In this document: in pieces, positions 8,235 to 17,605 of the stretch
How the letters are laid out: each line of letters starts with the position of its first letter
Numbering within the stretch: the stretch's first letter is position 1
Assembly: GCA_934565615.1 (NCBI GenBank)
Contig: CAKTIH010000001.1
Location: forward strand, 1 to 64,000
Length of the DNA stretch: 64,000 nt
Origin: an uncultured Oscillospiraceae bacterium
GTDB taxonomy: Bacteria > Bacillota > Clostridia > Oscillospirales > Oscillospiraceae
Direction of reading: 5' to 3'
Position numbers and translations under genes: made by a program
The notes under the pieces: model-generated
The model's database searches: none
Seen by the model: only the letters and a program-made list of their open reading frames with translations
Told to the model about the DNA's origin: nothing

Positions 8235-9116
8235 ATGAAATCCTACAATTCCGATAAGCTCAAGCTGATAATCGCGCTCCTCATATACGGCACGATCGGC
8301 GTCGTCAGAAAGAACATCCCCTATCCGTCCAGCTTCATCGCGTTTGCCCGCGCCGCCATCGGCTTTCTCTTTCTGCTGTGCTTCCGCGTCATCACGCGCA
8401 CATGGATAGACCGTACCGCCGTGAAGCGCAATCTCAAGACTCTGCTTCTCTCCGGTGCGCTGCTCGGCTTCAACTGGCTGCTGCTCTTCGAGGCGTATAA
8501 TTACACCTCCGTCGCCGTGGCTACGGTGTGCTATTACATGTCCCCCGTCTTTCTGATGCTTGCCTCCCCGCTCCTCGGAGAGCGGCTGACCGCGCGCAAG
8601 CTCGGCTGCGCTGCCGTTGCGCTTCTTGGTATGGTTCTCGTCTCCGGCGTTCTGGAAACCGGGCTGTACGGCCTCAAGGGTATCATTCTCGGTCTTGTCT
8701 CCGCCGTGACCTACGCGGTGATCGTCATGCTCAACAAGACGCTCAAGGATATCTCCGCCGGGGACCGGACGATAATGCAGCTCGGCATTTCGAGTATCGT
8801 GATGCTGCCCTATGTACTGCTGACCGAGAACCTTGCCGCGCTCGAGTTCACTTTCACCCCGGTCATGCTGCTCCTCGTCGCGGGCATCGTCCACACCGGC
8901 TTTGCCTATACCCTATACTTCGGCGGCATCGCCGGTATCCCCGCGCAGACCGCCGCAGTGCTCAGCTACATAGACCCCATAACGGCTATCCTTCTGTCCG
9001 TCGTCCTCCTCCGTGAGGACATGAGCGCCGTCTCCGCCATAGGCTGTGTGCTCGTCATCGGCGCGATGCTCGTCAGTGAGATCGAACCGAAAAAGAAACG
9101 CACCGCCGCCGAATGA
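8235..9116 (+). CDS. EamA/DMT-family transporter
   Basis: The 293-residue protein has about ten hydrophobic segments arranged as two EamA repeats, the classic drug/metabolite transporter layout. The second repeat ends with the typical IDPITAILLSVVLLRE stretch. The family exports metabolites or drugs across the cytoplasmic membrane; no substrate can be assigned. The start is the ATG after a GCAGGTGAG ribosome site. It is followed by its own terminator. A second EamA-family protein is encoded at 31666-32523. Confidence 0.87.
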   Translation: MKSYNSDKLKLIIALLIYGTIGVVRKNIPYPSSFIAFARAAIGFLFLLCFRVITRTWIDRTAVKRNLKTLLLSGALLGFNWLLLFEAYNYTSVAVATVCYYMSPVFLMLASPLLGERLTARKLGCAAVALLGMVLVSGVLETGLYGLKGIILGLVSAVTYAVIVMLNKTLKDISAGDRTIMQLGISSIVMLPYVLLTENLAALEFTFTPVMLLLVAGIVHTGFAYTLYFGGIAGIPAQTAAVLSYIDPITAILLSVVLLREDMSAVSAIGCVLVIGAMLVSEIEPKKKRTAAE

Positions 9117-9133
9117 ACAATATATTCCCACCA

Positions 9134-9169
9134 CTGCTCCGTTTCATACGGAGCAGTTTTCGTTTCTTT
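9134..9169 (+). terminator. Intrinsic terminator after the DMT transporter
   Basis: A perfect 9-bp GC-rich stem (9134-9142 with 9148-9156), 5-nt loop, then TTTTCGTTTCTTT. Confidence 0.85.
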
Positions 9170-9174
9170 CCGTC

Positions 9175-9204
9175 TTGACATATCCTCCCGCGCCGCAATA
9201 TAAT
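9175..9204 (+). promoter_or_regulatory. Promoter of the MerR-family regulator gene
   Basis: Consensus TTGACA (9175-9180) and TATAAT (9199-9204) with an 18-nt spacer, just after the upstream terminator. The spacer is GC-rich and shows no palindrome. Confidence 0.8.
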
Positions 9205-9234
9205 GGCTTAAACCTTATAGCAGGAGGAGAGTTT

Positions 9235-10074
9235 ATGGATCTGCAAAAGCTGTCGATTGGGCAGATGGCCGAGCTTAATCACGTCAGTGAACAGACGCTG
9301 AGATTATACGACAAGGAAGGTTTGCTCGTCCCCCGCTGCGTCGATCCCGTCACAGGCTACCGCTATTATCACATCACCCAGTCTGCAAAGCTCGATCTCA
9401 TCCAGAACATGAAGGTCTACGGAATGACACTGCGGCAGATACGCAGCTTTCTTGACAGCAACGATCCAGCGGCGCTGCGCGCTCTGCTCGCCGAGCAGGC
9501 CGACAGCATTGAGGAGCGCATCCGGCAGCTGCGCCGCTCGCAGAGCGCCATCACCCGCACGCTCGATAACTACCGGCGCTATGAGGCAATGCCGCGAAAC
9601 GGTGAAATTTTCCTCGAATATATCCCCGAGCGCCGCATTTTCCGCTATAGCTGCGACGTGAATTACTTCGACCAGGACGAAAGCGGCTACGAATACATGC
9701 TCCGCCAGATGAAAACCAACCTCGTCGCAAACAACATGCCGCTGTCGTATTTCACCAACATCGGCACGATAATCCGCCGTGAGCACCTTGTCCCGGACGA
9801 GCTGTTCTCAAACGAGGTCTTTCTTTTCGTCGACGAGGGCAACAGCTCGCAGGCGATGGAGACTTTGCCCGCCGCGTCGTATCTCTGTCTGTGTTCGGAC
9901 GAGTTCAGCATGGAGGCCGAGAACGTCCGCCGCCTGCTGGACTATGTGCAGACACGCGGCTGCGAGATCGCCGGGGACTACATCTGCGAGGTCGTCGTCG
10001 ACTTCCCGATGTTTGACTTTGATCGCCGCCGTATGTTCTATAAAGCACAAATCCCCGTGCGCTTTTTTGGTTAA
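9235..10074 (+). CDS. MerR-family transcriptional regulator
   Basis: A 279-residue regulator starting at MDLQKLSIGQMAEL behind a strong AGGAGGAG ribosome site; the longer open frame from 9046 is not used. Residues 5-75 form the MerR winged helix-turn-helix (ETLRLYDKEGLL, DPVTGYRYY). A coiled-coil linker follows (about 80-120), then a 150-residue effector domain resembling the BmrR/GyrI-like class. MerR proteins twist over-long promoter spacers to activate them. The next gene has exactly such a promoter 20 nt after this gene's stop, so it is the likely target. The inducer is unknown. Confidence 0.9.
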   Translation: MDLQKLSIGQMAELNHVSEQTLRLYDKEGLLVPRCVDPVTGYRYYHITQSAKLDLIQNMKVYGMTLRQIRSFLDSNDPAALRALLAEQADSIEERIRQLRRSQSAITRTLDNYRRYEAMPRNGEIFLEYIPERRIFRYSCDVNYFDQDESGYEYMLRQMKTNLVANNMPLSYFTNIGTIIRREHLVPDELFSNEVFLFVDEGNSSQAMETLPAASYLCLCSDEFSMEAENVRRLLDYVQTRGCEIAGDYICEVVVDFPMFDFDRRRMFYKAQIPVRFFG

Positions 10075-10094
10075 TCTGCGCAGCAAAATTTTCC

Positions 10095-10125
10095 TTGACA
10101 TTATTGTAACAATAATCTGTATAAT
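10095..10125 (+). promoter_or_regulatory. MerR-type promoter/operator with 19-bp spacer and palindrome
   Basis: TTGACA (10095-10100) and TATAAT (10120-10125) are separated by 19 nt instead of 17. The spacer contains a perfect 7+1+7 palindrome (10101-10115). Both features are hallmarks of MerR-regulated promoters. Confidence 0.82.
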
Positions 10126-10187
10126 AAATCCCGTAAGGTTGTTAAAAAACTAACCGAATTTTTAAAACAATTTGAGGAGGCAATTAT

Positions 10188-11276
10188 ATGGATCGCAAAA
10201 TCAAAGTCGTTCAGTACGGTGCAGGTAAGATGAGCCGCTATCTCATGCGTTATGTGCTTGAGCACGGCGGTGAGCTGGTCGGCGCTTTCTGCCGCAATAA
10301 GACCCACATCGGCAAGGATGTCTCCGAGATCATAGGCAACGGTTATCCCTTCGTCGGCGTCACGGTAGAGAACTCTGCCGACGCGGACAAGCGCATCGGC
10401 GAGCTCAAGCCCGATGTGTGCATCATCGCCACGCGCAGCACCGTCGCGGAGCTGGAGGATATATTCACCATCTGCGCGCACCACGGCGTCAACGCCATCA
10501 CCACCTGCGAGGAAGCCCTCTATCCGTGGAACTCCTCCCCCGCTCTCACCGCAAAGCTCGATAAGCTCGCCAAGGAAGGCGGCTGCACGCTCACCGGCGT
10601 CGGCTACTGCGACCTTTATTGGGGCACTATGGTCACGAACCTTGCCGGCTCCTCCCACAAGATCACCAAGATCGAAGGCAGCAGTTGGTATAACGTCGAG
10701 GACTACGGCGTCGCTCTTGCCGAGGGTCACGGCGCGGGTCTGACGATCGATGAGTTCAACAAGACCATCGGCTGCTATAATGACACTCCGTCCGATGAGA
10801 TGAAGGAGCTTGTCGAGAGCGGCAAGTATGTCCCCTCCTACATGTGGAACCAGAACGGCTGGCTGTGCAGCAAGATGAATCTGCACATCACCTCCCAGAC
10901 CCAGAAGTGCATCCCCTGCGTCGATAAGGAGGACCTTAAGTCCGAGACGCTCGGCATGGTCGTCAAGGCCGGCAACGCAACCGGTATGCGCGCCATCGTC
11001 ACCACCGAGACCGAAGAGGGCATCACCCTCGTCACCGAATGCGTCGGCAAGATCTATAATCCCGAAGAGACCGACAAGAATGTCTGGACGCTGCACGGCG
11101 AGCCGGAGACGACCTGCATCGTCAACCAGCCCGCGACCGTCGAGCTGACCTGCGCCACGCTTGTCAACCGCATCCCGCAGCTCATTGACGCTCCCGCCGG
11201 TTATGTCACGACCGACCAGTTCCCGTACAACGAGTACATGGTTCACCCGATGAACGAGTACGTCAAGACCAAGTAA
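10188..11276 (+). CDS. 2,4-diaminopentanoate dehydrogenase-like oxidoreductase
   Basis: The 362-residue protein begins with a Rossmann motif (VVQYGAGKMSRYL) and looks like the dihydrodipicolinate-reductase-like/2,4-diaminopentanoate dehydrogenase family, with a conserved middle section (GYCDLYWGTMV) and a long C-terminal domain. Family enzymes work on amino acids in anaerobic ornithine degradation, but no other genes of that pathway are nearby, so the substrate is open. An AGGAGG ribosome site lies 7 nt before the ATG. It is a single-gene transcript under a MerR-type promoter, with a strong terminator after it, so its expression probably follows a small-molecule signal. Confidence 0.7.
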   Translation: MDRKIKVVQYGAGKMSRYLMRYVLEHGGELVGAFCRNKTHIGKDVSEIIGNGYPFVGVTVENSADADKRIGELKPDVCIIATRSTVAELEDIFTICAHHGVNAITTCEEALYPWNSSPALTAKLDKLAKEGGCTLTGVGYCDLYWGTMVTNLAGSSHKITKIEGSSWYNVEDYGVALAEGHGAGLTIDEFNKTIGCYNDTPSDEMKELVESGKYVPSYMWNQNGWLCSKMNLHITSQTQKCIPCVDKEDLKSETLGMVVKAGNATGMRAIVTTETEEGITLVTECVGKIYNPEETDKNVWTLHGEPETTCIVNQPATVELTCATLVNRIPQLIDAPAGYVTTDQFPYNEYMVHPMNEYVKTK

Positions 11277-11290
11277 TCATCTTTCTCCTT

Positions 11291-11330
11291 AAAATGGGCG
11301 CACTGCAATACTTGCAGTGCGCCCATTTTT
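11291..11330. terminator. Strong intrinsic terminator, usable on both strands
   Basis: A perfect 18-bp stem (11291-11308 with 11312-11329) and 3-nt loop, A-run before and T-run after. It separates the plus-strand dehydrogenase gene from the convergent minus-strand NTPase gene. Confidence 0.9.
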
Positions 11331-11354
11331 CATCCATCCTATGGACGGATCTCA

Positions 11355-11945
11355 TTACTTTATGTCCGCGTACTCCTTTACCCACGCCTCGACTATTCGC
11401 CTTGCCGTCTCGTCGCCGCGCTGCTTCACCTCGATGACTACCGTGTCCTCATCGTTTGCCAGCACCGCGCGCAGGTTGTCCGTTAGCATCGTGAACTTCT
11501 CACCAAGCCCGAAGCTTGCTCTCAGCTCCTCGGCGTTCTCTGCGCCCTTGATGACGCCTATTATCGGCGCGTCAGAGTTGAGCAGCTCCGCAAGCTCATT
11601 GCGAAATTGCGGTATCAGCATCTCAAAGCCGCCGATCTCGTCGAGCATCACGAACGGATAGAACTCCGCCTCCTTGAGCATCTGCGCCGCGCTCTCGCGG
11701 AACACCTCGTTGTCCTTTCTCGGCGGGACGGTGCTGAGATCAAGAAAGCGCTGTCCGTCAAATCCGTCGTGTCCGATCGCCGCTGCAGCAGGATAGAGGT
11801 CAAAGCCCTCGATGCGTCCGCCGCCGTCCGTCACGCGCTCCGTTATAAATCCGCCCGCGTAGCCCGCCGCCTTGCCGAGCGCCCGTCTTATAATAGTAGT
11901 CTTGCCGATCCCCGACGGGCCGGTAAGGAAAAGATGTTTCTTCAT
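11355..11945 (-). CDS. THEP1-type nucleoside-triphosphatase
   Basis: The 196-residue protein has a Walker A loop at its N-terminus (LTGPSGIGKTT), a Walker B-like VMLDEIGGFEM near residue 100, and the GGFITERV segment typical of the NTPase_1/THEP1 family (archaeal/eukaryotic cancer-related NTPase homologues). Known members hydrolyse NTPs slowly; their cellular role is unclear. The ATG at 11945 is preferred to a GTG at 11954 because GGAG lies 8 nt before the ATG and overlaps the GTG. It is monocistronic and divergent from the epimerase gene. Confidence 0.85.
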   Translation of the reverse strand: MKKHLFLTGPSGIGKTTIIRRALGKAAGYAGGFITERVTDGGGRIEGFDLYPAAAAIGHDGFDGQRFLDLSTVPPRKDNEVFRESAAQMLKEAEFYPFVMLDEIGGFEMLIPQFRNELAELLNSDAPIIGVIKGAENAEELRASFGLGEKFTMLTDNLRAVLANDEDTVVIEVKQRGDETARRIVEAWVKEYADIK

Positions 11946-12036
11946 TTTATTCACTCCATACTTGGTTTTGTAGAAATTATACTCATCCGTGCGCCGTTTG
12001 TAAATACACCCGTTTCATTTATTATCGGACCTGCTC

Positions 12037-12065
12037 TTGATGTTTTGACAGATTTGGTGTATTCT
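12037..12065 (+). promoter_or_regulatory. Candidate promoter for the epimerase/dehydrogenase pair
   Basis: TTGATG (12037-12042), 17-nt spacer, TATTCT (12060-12065), about 38 nt before the epimerase ATG. A TTGACA at 12045 has no -10 at the right distance. Confidence 0.4.
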
Positions 12066-12102
12066 ATGAAAAGAATATCTTTGATGAACGGACGTTTCTT
12101 TT

Positions 12103-13185
12103 ATGACTGATTTTGAAAATAAGACTATCCTTGTCACCGGCGCTGCCGGGTTCATCGGCAGCTTTCTGTGTGAAGCGCTGCTGAATGGCAACAGCGTTCA
12201 TGTCGTCGGCATCGACAGCATGAACGATTATTACGAGGTCTCCCTTAAAGAGTACCGCCTTGAAAAGCTCCGTGCCCTCGCGCAGGAGCGTGAAGGCACC
12301 GGCTGCCGCTTCTCCTTTGTCCGCGGCAACATGGCCGATAAGGCCGTCATTGACGGTATCTTTGCCGAGTATAAGCCTGACATCGTCGTCAACCTCGCGG
12401 CCCAGGCCGGCGTGCGCTACTCTATCGACCACCCCGATGTTTACATAGAGTCCAACCTCATCGGCTTTTATAACATTCTTGAAGCCTGCCGTCATTCGTA
12501 TGACGGCGGCGCAAAGGGCGTGGAGCATCTGGTTTACGCCTCCAGCTCCTCGGTCTACGGCAGCAATAAAAAAGTGCCATACTCGACGGATGACAAGGTC
12601 GATAACCCCGTCAGTCTCTATGCCGCGACAAAGAAATCGGACGAGCTTATGGCGCACGCCTACGCAAAGCTCTATAATATCCCGAGCACCGGCCTGCGCT
12701 TCTTCACGGTGTACGGCCCCGCCGGGCGTCCCGACATGGCGTACTTCGGCTTTACAAACAAGCTGCGCGCCGGTGAGACTATAAAAATCTTCAATTACGG
12801 CAACTGTAAGCGTGACTTTACATACATCGACGATATCGTTGAGGGCGTCATGCGCGTCATGGCGAAGGCTCCCGAGCGTGCCGTCGGTGAGGATGGGCTG
12901 CCCGTCCCGCCGTACAAGGTCTATAACATCGGCAACAGCCACCCCGAGAATCTCTTGGACTTTGTCCGCATTCTGTCCGAGGAGCTTGTCAGCGCCGGTG
13001 TGCTCCCTGCGGATTATGACTTTGAAGCGCACAAGCAGCTTGTCCCGATGCAGCCTGGCGACGTGCCTATAACCTACGCGGACACCGCCCCGCTTGAGCG
13101 TGACTTCGGCTTTAGGCCGGATACTCCGCTGCGCGAGGGGCTGCGTCGCTTCGCGCGCTGGTATAAGGAATACTACAAGATATAA
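12103..13185 (+). CDS. NAD-dependent epimerase, UDP-glucuronate 4-epimerase type
   Basis: The 360-residue short-chain dehydrogenase-type epimerase has the NAD loop GAAGFIGS (residues 13-20), the catalytic SSSSVYG and Y-x3-K (LYAATKKS), and the [12 protein letters not shown] segment characteristic of the CapI/UDP-glucuronate 4-epimerase group. That group turns UDP-glucuronate into UDP-galacturonate for surface polysaccharide. The next gene, 20 nt downstream, encodes a UDP-sugar 6-dehydrogenase, which would supply the substrate. The predicted ribosome site is weak. Specificity for UDP-GlcA is inferred from motif and neighbour. Confidence 0.85.
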   Translation: MTDFENKTILVTGAAGFIGSFLCEALLNGNSVHVVGIDSMNDYYEVSLKEYRLEKLRALAQEREGTGCRFSFVRGNMADKAVIDGIFAEYKPDIVVNLAAQAGVRYSIDHPDVYIESNLIGFYNILEACRHSYDGGAKGVEHLVYASSSSVYGSNKKVPYSTDDKVDNPVSLYAATKKSDELMAHAYAKLYNIPSTGLRFFTVYGPAGRPDMAYFGFTNKLRAGETIKIFNYGNCKRDFTYIDDIVEGVMRVMAKAPERAVGEDGLPVPPYKVYNIGNSHPENLLDFVRILSEELVSAGVLPADYDFEAHKQLVPMQPGDVPITYADTAPLERDFGFRPDTPLREGLRRFARWYKEYYKI

Positions 13186-13205
13186 ATAAACAAAGGAGAT
13201 CGCCT

Positions 13206-14411
13206 ATGAAAATCGCTGTCGCCGGTGTCGGCTATGTCGGCCTGTCTCTGGCCGTGCTGCTGTCCCAGCATAACGAGGTCTACGCAGTGAGCACCACGCC
13301 CGCAAAGGTTGAGCTGATAAACTCCAAAAAATCGCCCATAAAGGATAAGGAGATCGAAGAATACCTTGCCTCGCGCAAGCTGAACCTCACCGCAACGACC
13401 GATAAGGAGGGTGCGTACCGTGACGCCGAGTTCGTCGTCATCGCAACGCCGACGAACTATGACCCCGACAAGAATTACTTTGACACCTCCTGTGTTGAGG
13501 ATGTTATCCGTATTGTCATGGATGTGAACCCCAATGCGATAATGGTCATCAAGTCCACCGTCCCTGTCGGCTATACCGAAAAAGTCCGCCGCGAATTCGG
13601 CAGCGAGAACATCATCTTCTCCCCGGAGTTTCTGCGTGAGGGACGCGCTCTGTATGACAACCTCTACCCCTCGCGCATAATCGTCGGCGCGCCGACGGAT
13701 GACGAGCGTCTCCGGAAGGCGGCACACACCTTTGCGCAGCTTCTTGTGCAGGGCGCCATAAAGGAGGATATCCCCGTTCTGTATACGAACCCGACCGAGG
13801 CCGAGGCAGTAAAGCTCTTTGCGAACACCTACCTTGCCCTGCGCGTCAGCTTCTTCAACGAGCTCGACACCTACGCCGAAGCGCGCGGTCTGAGCACGAA
13901 GCAGATCATTGAAGGCGTGTGCCTTGATCCGCGCATCGGCACGCACTATAACAATCCCTCCTTCGGCTACGGCGGGTACTGCCTGCCCAAGGACACCAAG
14001 CAGCTCCGCGCCAATTACAAGGACGTCCCGGAGAACCTCATCTCCGCCATCGTTGAGAGCAACCGCACCCGCAAGGACGTTATCGCCGACAGTGTCCTGC
14101 GCAAGGCAGGCTTCTTCGACGGAAAGAAGAACTGCGTCATCGGCGTCTACCGCCTCACCATGAAGTCCGGCTCAGATAACTTCCGCGCGTCGAGCATTCA
14201 GGGCGTCATGAAGCGCATCAAAGCCAAGGGCGTTGAGATGGTCGTCTACGAGCCGACTCTCAAGGAGGATAATTTCTTCAACAGCCGCCGCATTGACGAC
14301 CTCGTTGAGTTCAAGTCCATGTGCGATGTCATCATCGCCAACCGCTTCTGCGACGAGCTGCGCGACGTTGAGGATAAAGTCTATACCCGCGATATATTTT
14401 CAAGAGACTGA
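13206..14411 (+). CDS. ugd: UDP-glucose/GDP-mannose dehydrogenase family, UDP-glucose 6-dehydrogenase
   Basis: The 401-residue protein has the N-terminal Rossmann motif [13 protein letters not shown], the [10 protein letters not shown] and SPEFLREG segments, and the catalytic Cys in [12 protein letters not shown] near residue 260. It oxidises the C6 alcohol of a UDP-hexose twice to the uronic acid using NAD. It follows the epimerase with an AAAGGAG ribosome site and 20-nt gap, so together they can make UDP-GlcA and UDP-GalA for envelope glycans. It ends at a hairpin terminator facing the BrkB gene. Confidence 0.92.
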   Translation: MKIAVAGVGYVGLSLAVLLSQHNEVYAVSTTPAKVELINSKKSPIKDKEIEEYLASRKLNLTATTDKEGAYRDAEFVVIATPTNYDPDKNYFDTSCVEDVIRIVMDVNPNAIMVIKSTVPVGYTEKVRREFGSENIIFSPEFLREGRALYDNLYPSRIIVGAPTDDERLRKAAHTFAQLLVQGAIKEDIPVLYTNPTEAEAVKLFANTYLALRVSFFNELDTYAEARGLSTKQIIEGVCLDPRIGTHYNNPSFGYGGYCLPKDTKQLRANYKDVPENLISAIVESNRTRKDVIADSVLRKAGFFDGKKNCVIGVYRLTMKSGSDNFRASSIQGVMKRIKAKGVEMVVYEPTLKEDNFFNSRRIDDLVEFKSMCDVIIANRFCDELRDVEDKVYTRDIFSRD

Positions 14412-14420
14412 TATACAAAG

Positions 14421-14460
14421 CGAACCCCGCCGGCAAAAATCATGCCGATGGGGTTCGTTT
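14421..14460. terminator. Intrinsic terminator between convergent ugd and brkB
   Basis: An outer 8-bp stem (14421-14428 with 14450-14457) and inner 5-bp stem (14431-14435 with 14443-14447) around an AAAATCA loop, followed by TTT. Confidence 0.75.
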
Positions 14461-14467
14461 ATCTTCT

Positions 14468-15316
14468 TTATTTCTGTTCCGTCTCCGCAGTCTTTTCTTC
14501 TCGCGGTGTTGGCTTGAAATCTCTTATCGTCAAATTCAGCGCCATGCCGCAGTAGATGACAGTGCTGCTCGTGTAGAGCCACATCATCAGCAGTATGATG
14601 GACGCAAGCGAGCCGTACACCAGCGAGTATTTGACCGACGCGCCGATGAACACCGAGAACGCGATGCTCACACCGACAAGCGCGAGCGTCGAAAGTATCG
14701 CCCCGGGAAAGGTGTGGTACGTGTCTGTCTTTCTCTTGGGGTACTCATACACGCCCCATAGCAGCAGAAACATTATGCCGCCGAGGATAACGAAACGCAT
14801 GTGGTTCCACGATTGGCTGATGTCGATAAACGGCAGCAGCTCATTGAGCTTGTTCATTACGCTCCTGCCGGTGAGCATGACGACCATGCCGAAGTAGATC
14901 GCGACTATCAGCAGCAGGGAGATCAGTATGCTCACGATGAAGCCCCATATCCCCTGAAAGCGCATCCCGCCCTGCGCGTCGCCGATCGTAAACTGCATGG
15001 AGCGTATCGCCGCGGACGCGGAGGTGACGAGCACCGTAAGCCCCGCGATCATCATGGCCGTGCTGTTGTTCGCCGCAACATAGCCGAGAAAGTCCCTTAT
15101 ATAGCTGACGGTCTCCTCGGCCATGAGGTTCTCCGCAAACGCCACGATGCGCATCGCCTTATCGTAGCTGTTGCCGAGCAGGGTATACAGCACGATAACG
15201 ACCGGGAAAAACGTCATCGTCATGTAGTACGAAAGAGCCGCCGCGGCACGCGTCAGCCTGTTTCCGTTGAATATATCAATAAATGTGCGAACAAAGCGCA
15301 CCGCATTTTTCAGCAA
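14468..15316 (-). CDS. YihY/BrkB-family integral membrane protein
   Basis: A polytopic protein of about 280 residues with six hydrophobic segments and the family signature RLTRAAAALSYYMTMTFFP near its start and YGSLASIILLMMWLY near its end. YihY/BrkB proteins are widespread inner-membrane proteins once thought to be RNase BN; their function is unsettled. The start is uncertain. The frame can be opened by a TTG at 15346, but that codon lies inside the ftsZ terminator stem. The TTG at 15316, with GGTGAAGG just upstream, or a GTG at 15301, is more likely. It lies downstream of ftsZ but is separated from it by that terminator. Confidence 0.82.
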   Translation of the reverse strand: MLKNAVRFVRTFIDIFNGNRLTRAAAALSYYMTMTFFPVVIVLYTLLGNSYDKAMRIVAFAENLMAEETVSYIRDFLGYVAANNSTAMMIAGLTVLVTSASAAIRSMQFTIGDAQGGMRFQGIWGFIVSILISLLLIVAIYFGMVVMLTGRSVMNKLNELLPFIDISQSWNHMRFVILGGIMFLLLWGVYEYPKRKTDTYHTFPGAILSTLALVGVSIAFSVFIGASVKYSLVYGSLASIILLMMWLYTSSTVIYCGMALNLTIRDFKPTPREEKTAETEQK

Positions 15317-15335
15317 GCAGCCTTCACCCTCACCG

Positions 15336-15390
15336 CAAAAAATCAATAGGCCGTGTCGGAATGCCTATACGCGTTTCGACACGGCCTATT
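15336..15390 (-). terminator. Intrinsic terminator of ftsZ
   Basis: A perfect 14-bp stem (15345-15358 with 15377-15390). On the minus strand it is followed by GATTTTTTG, giving the U-tract for the ftsZ transcript. Confidence 0.85.
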
Positions 15391-15455
15391 ATTATACATT
15401 ATCCCGGAGCAAAAGTAAATATTCTTTCCCCTGCCCCGTGTCCGGTTACACGGAC

Positions 15456-16637
15456 TTATTTTGTATTGAATATCTTGAAGATGCTGTCAAACGGATCCTC
15501 TTCCGGAGCCGCAGGCTTCTCCTCCGCTGCGGGAGCCGCGGGAGCGACAGGCGCGGCAGCGGCGGCAGCCTTCTCGGCAGCGCCGGTGAACAGCCCCTGG
15601 GACGGAGCCTTATTCACCGCTGGGCGCACCGGAGCGAACGCGGAAGCGCTCTTCTCAGTGTTGCCGGCGGGAGCGGCAAGATTGCCGTCGTCAAAGCCGG
15701 TAGCGATAACGGTAACTCTGATCTCGTCGTCCATGTTCTCATCGAAGGTCGCGCCGAAGATGATGTTGGCATCGGGGTGCGCTGCCTCCTGAACGAGGTT
15801 CGCCGCGGTCTCGACATCCTCGAGATCCATGTCCTCGGAGCCGGTGATGTTTATCAGCACGCCGTGCGCACCGTTGATGGAGGTCTCCATAAGCGGGCTT
15901 GCAACTGCCATGCGCGCGGCCTCTTCGGCCTTGCCCTTGCCTGCGGCGTGGCCGACGCCCATGTGGGCAAAGCCGGCATTCTTCATGATGCAGGTGACAT
16001 CGGCAAAGTCAAGGTTAATGAAGCCGGTGTTCTTTATGAGGTTCGAGATGCTGGTGACGGCCTGAAGCAGAACATCGTCCGCGATCTCGAAAGCATTCGC
16101 GAGCGTGACCTTCTGGTCGGTCGCGAACTTCAGCCTGTCGTTGGGGATAATAAGCAGGGAATCGACGCAGCCGAGCAGCTCCTTGATACCGGCGTTCGCC
16201 TGATCCATGCGGCGCTTGCCCTCAAACTTGAAGGGCTTCGTCACAACGCCGACCGTGAGCAGACCTGCGTCGCGCGCGATCTCGGCAACGATAGGTGCCG
16301 CGCCCGTGCCGGTGCCGCCGCCCATACCGGCGGTGATGAACGCCATGTCGGCATCCTCAATGGCCTTGGCGATGTTGTTGCGGCTCTCCTCTGCGGAGCG
16401 CTTGCCGACCTCGGGATCGGAGCCAGCGCCCTGACCGCGGGTCATCTTCTCGCCTATCTGAAGCTTCTGGTCGGCATTGGAGACCGCCAGAGCCTGCTTG
16501 TCCGTATTGATAGCGATGAACTCAACACCCTGAGTCCCCGCCTTGACCATTCTGTTAACAACGTTGTTGCCGGCGCCGCCAACACCAATGACCTTTATAT
16601 TGACCACATTTTCGGGCCCTTCGGCTTTGAAATCCAT
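15456..16637 (-). CDS. ftsZ: Cell division protein FtsZ
   Basis: The 393-residue tubulin homologue has the GTP-binding signature GGGTGTGAAP, the N-terminal VIGVGGAGNNVVNRM and the NTDKQAL loop, then a low-complexity Ala/Pro linker from about residue 320 and a C-terminal EDPFDSIFKIF tail that would bind partners. It polymerises at midcell to form the Z ring. The ATG at 16637 is chosen over a TTG at 16652 because GGGAGG sits 7 nt before it. It has its own sigma-A promoter in the 146-nt gap after ftsQ, and no ftsA precedes it, unlike many dcw clusters. Confidence 0.97.
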   Translation of the reverse strand: MDFKAEGPENVVNIKVIGVGGAGNNVVNRMVKAGTQGVEFIAINTDKQALAVSNADQKLQIGEKMTRGQGAGSDPEVGKRSAEESRNNIAKAIEDADMAFITAGMGGGTGTGAAPIVAEIARDAGLLTVGVVTKPFKFEGKRRMDQANAGIKELLGCVDSLLIIPNDRLKFATDQKVTLANAFEIADDVLLQAVTSISNLIKNTGFINLDFADVTCIMKNAGFAHMGVGHAAGKGKAEEAARMAVASPLMETSINGAHGVLINITGSEDMDLEDVETAANLVQEAAHPDANIIFGATFDENMDDEIRVTVIATGFDDGNLAAPAGNTEKSASAFAPVRPAVNKAPSQGLFTGAAEKAAAAAAPVAPAAPAAEEKPAAPEEDPFDSIFKIFNTK

Positions 16638-16703
16638 ACGTATGCCTCCCAATATATTTACGTCGCATAAAATGCTAAGTATCGATATAGTTTCATCGTC
16701 GGT

Positions 16704-16732
16704 ATTTTATTACATTTTTCTGCAACAGTCAA
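16704..16732 (-). promoter_or_regulatory. ftsZ promoter
   Basis: On the minus strand TTGACT (16727-16732), 17-nt spacer, TAAAAT (16704-16709), in the AT-rich gap between ftsQ and ftsZ. Confidence 0.78.
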
Positions 16733-16783
16733 TAGGTTTTTTCATTTTATAGAAAACTTTTGTAATTTTTTTGTAACTCGTTT

Positions 16784-17566
16784 TTAGTTCGGGCTGAAAT
16801 GTGCCGTTGTACCGTCGCTGACGTCGATGATCCCGATGTCTCCCTCAAGCAGCTGAGCCATGACGGACACGACCATCCCGAACTTGTGCTCGATGCCGTG
16901 GCTATCCCCGATGATCACGGTGTACTTATCGCCGTAGGTGAAGCTGACGCGCTGCTGATCGGAGAAATCCACGCGTCCGACCTGCGTGTAAAGCCCGCGC
17001 TGCTCGAGCTGATAGAGCACATCGGCTATGAAATCGACGACCGCGGTGTCCCCGTTGTCGGTCTGGAGCGGCTCGCCTATGAGCAGCGTTCCCGGAGAGA
17101 TGCCGACTATCGGGATAAGCCCGGACAGCTCGTCCTCCGTCGCCTTGCCCAGCACCTTGCAGCTGTGGTCGATCGTCCAGTCCTCGTCGCCGAGGACGAT
17201 ATAAGCCAGCGCCTGGCTTTCCTTCACGGTTATCGTGACCTTGTTCGGCAGCTTTCTCTCGACCGAGACCTCCTCGACATACGGCAGCTTTGCGAAAACG
17301 CGGCTCAGGGCGGCGAACCTGTCAAAGAAGAACAGGTTGTCGCCCTCCTCGATGTCTATGGCTCTGATAATTTCTTCATCGGTATAGTGTGTGTTTCCTT
17401 CGACCTGTATATCCGAAACTCTGAAAAAAACACTCATCACAAAAATGACCGCGACGATCACAAGGAAGAACATCATCGGCCCGCTGAAGCTGCTGAGTAT
17501 CTTCTGCAGGCTTATGTTCTCCTCGGTGTCTGTCCTGTTTCTTTTCGGCTTTATATTGAATGCCAT
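16784..17566 (-). CDS. ftsQ: FtsQ/DivIB-family cell division protein
   Basis: The 260-residue bitopic protein has a short basic cytoplasmic tail, one transmembrane helix at about 30-50, a POTRA domain beginning VSDIQVEGNTHYTDEEI, and a following beta domain. FtsQ/DivIB forms the divisome core with FtsL and FtsB/DivIC. It sits between murA and ftsZ, its usual place at the end of the dcw cluster. The start ATG follows AAAGGAT. Sequence conservation outside POTRA is low, so the name rests on architecture and position. Confidence 0.9.
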   Translation of the reverse strand: MAFNIKPKRNRTDTEENISLQKILSSFSGPMMFFLVIVAVIFVMSVFFRVSDIQVEGNTHYTDEEIIRAIDIEEGDNLFFFDRFAALSRVFAKLPYVEEVSVERKLPNKVTITVKESQALAYIVLGDEDWTIDHSCKVLGKATEDELSGLIPIVGISPGTLLIGEPLQTDNGDTAVVDFIADVLYQLEQRGLYTQVGRVDFSDQQRVSFTYGDKYTVIIGDSHGIEHKFGMVVSVMAQLLEGDIGIIDVSDGTTAHFSPN

Positions 17567-17605
17567 CGTGTATCCTTTCCCGGTCGCGCCGCATGGCGTG
17601 ACCCG

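Noticed and set aside
15317..15346. The TTG at 15346 as start of the BrkB protein
   Set aside because: It lies inside the ftsZ terminator stem and has no ribosome site; a start at 15316 or 15301 is more likely.
15267..16670. A 467-codon plus-strand frame
   Set aside because: Antisense to ftsZ; composition only.
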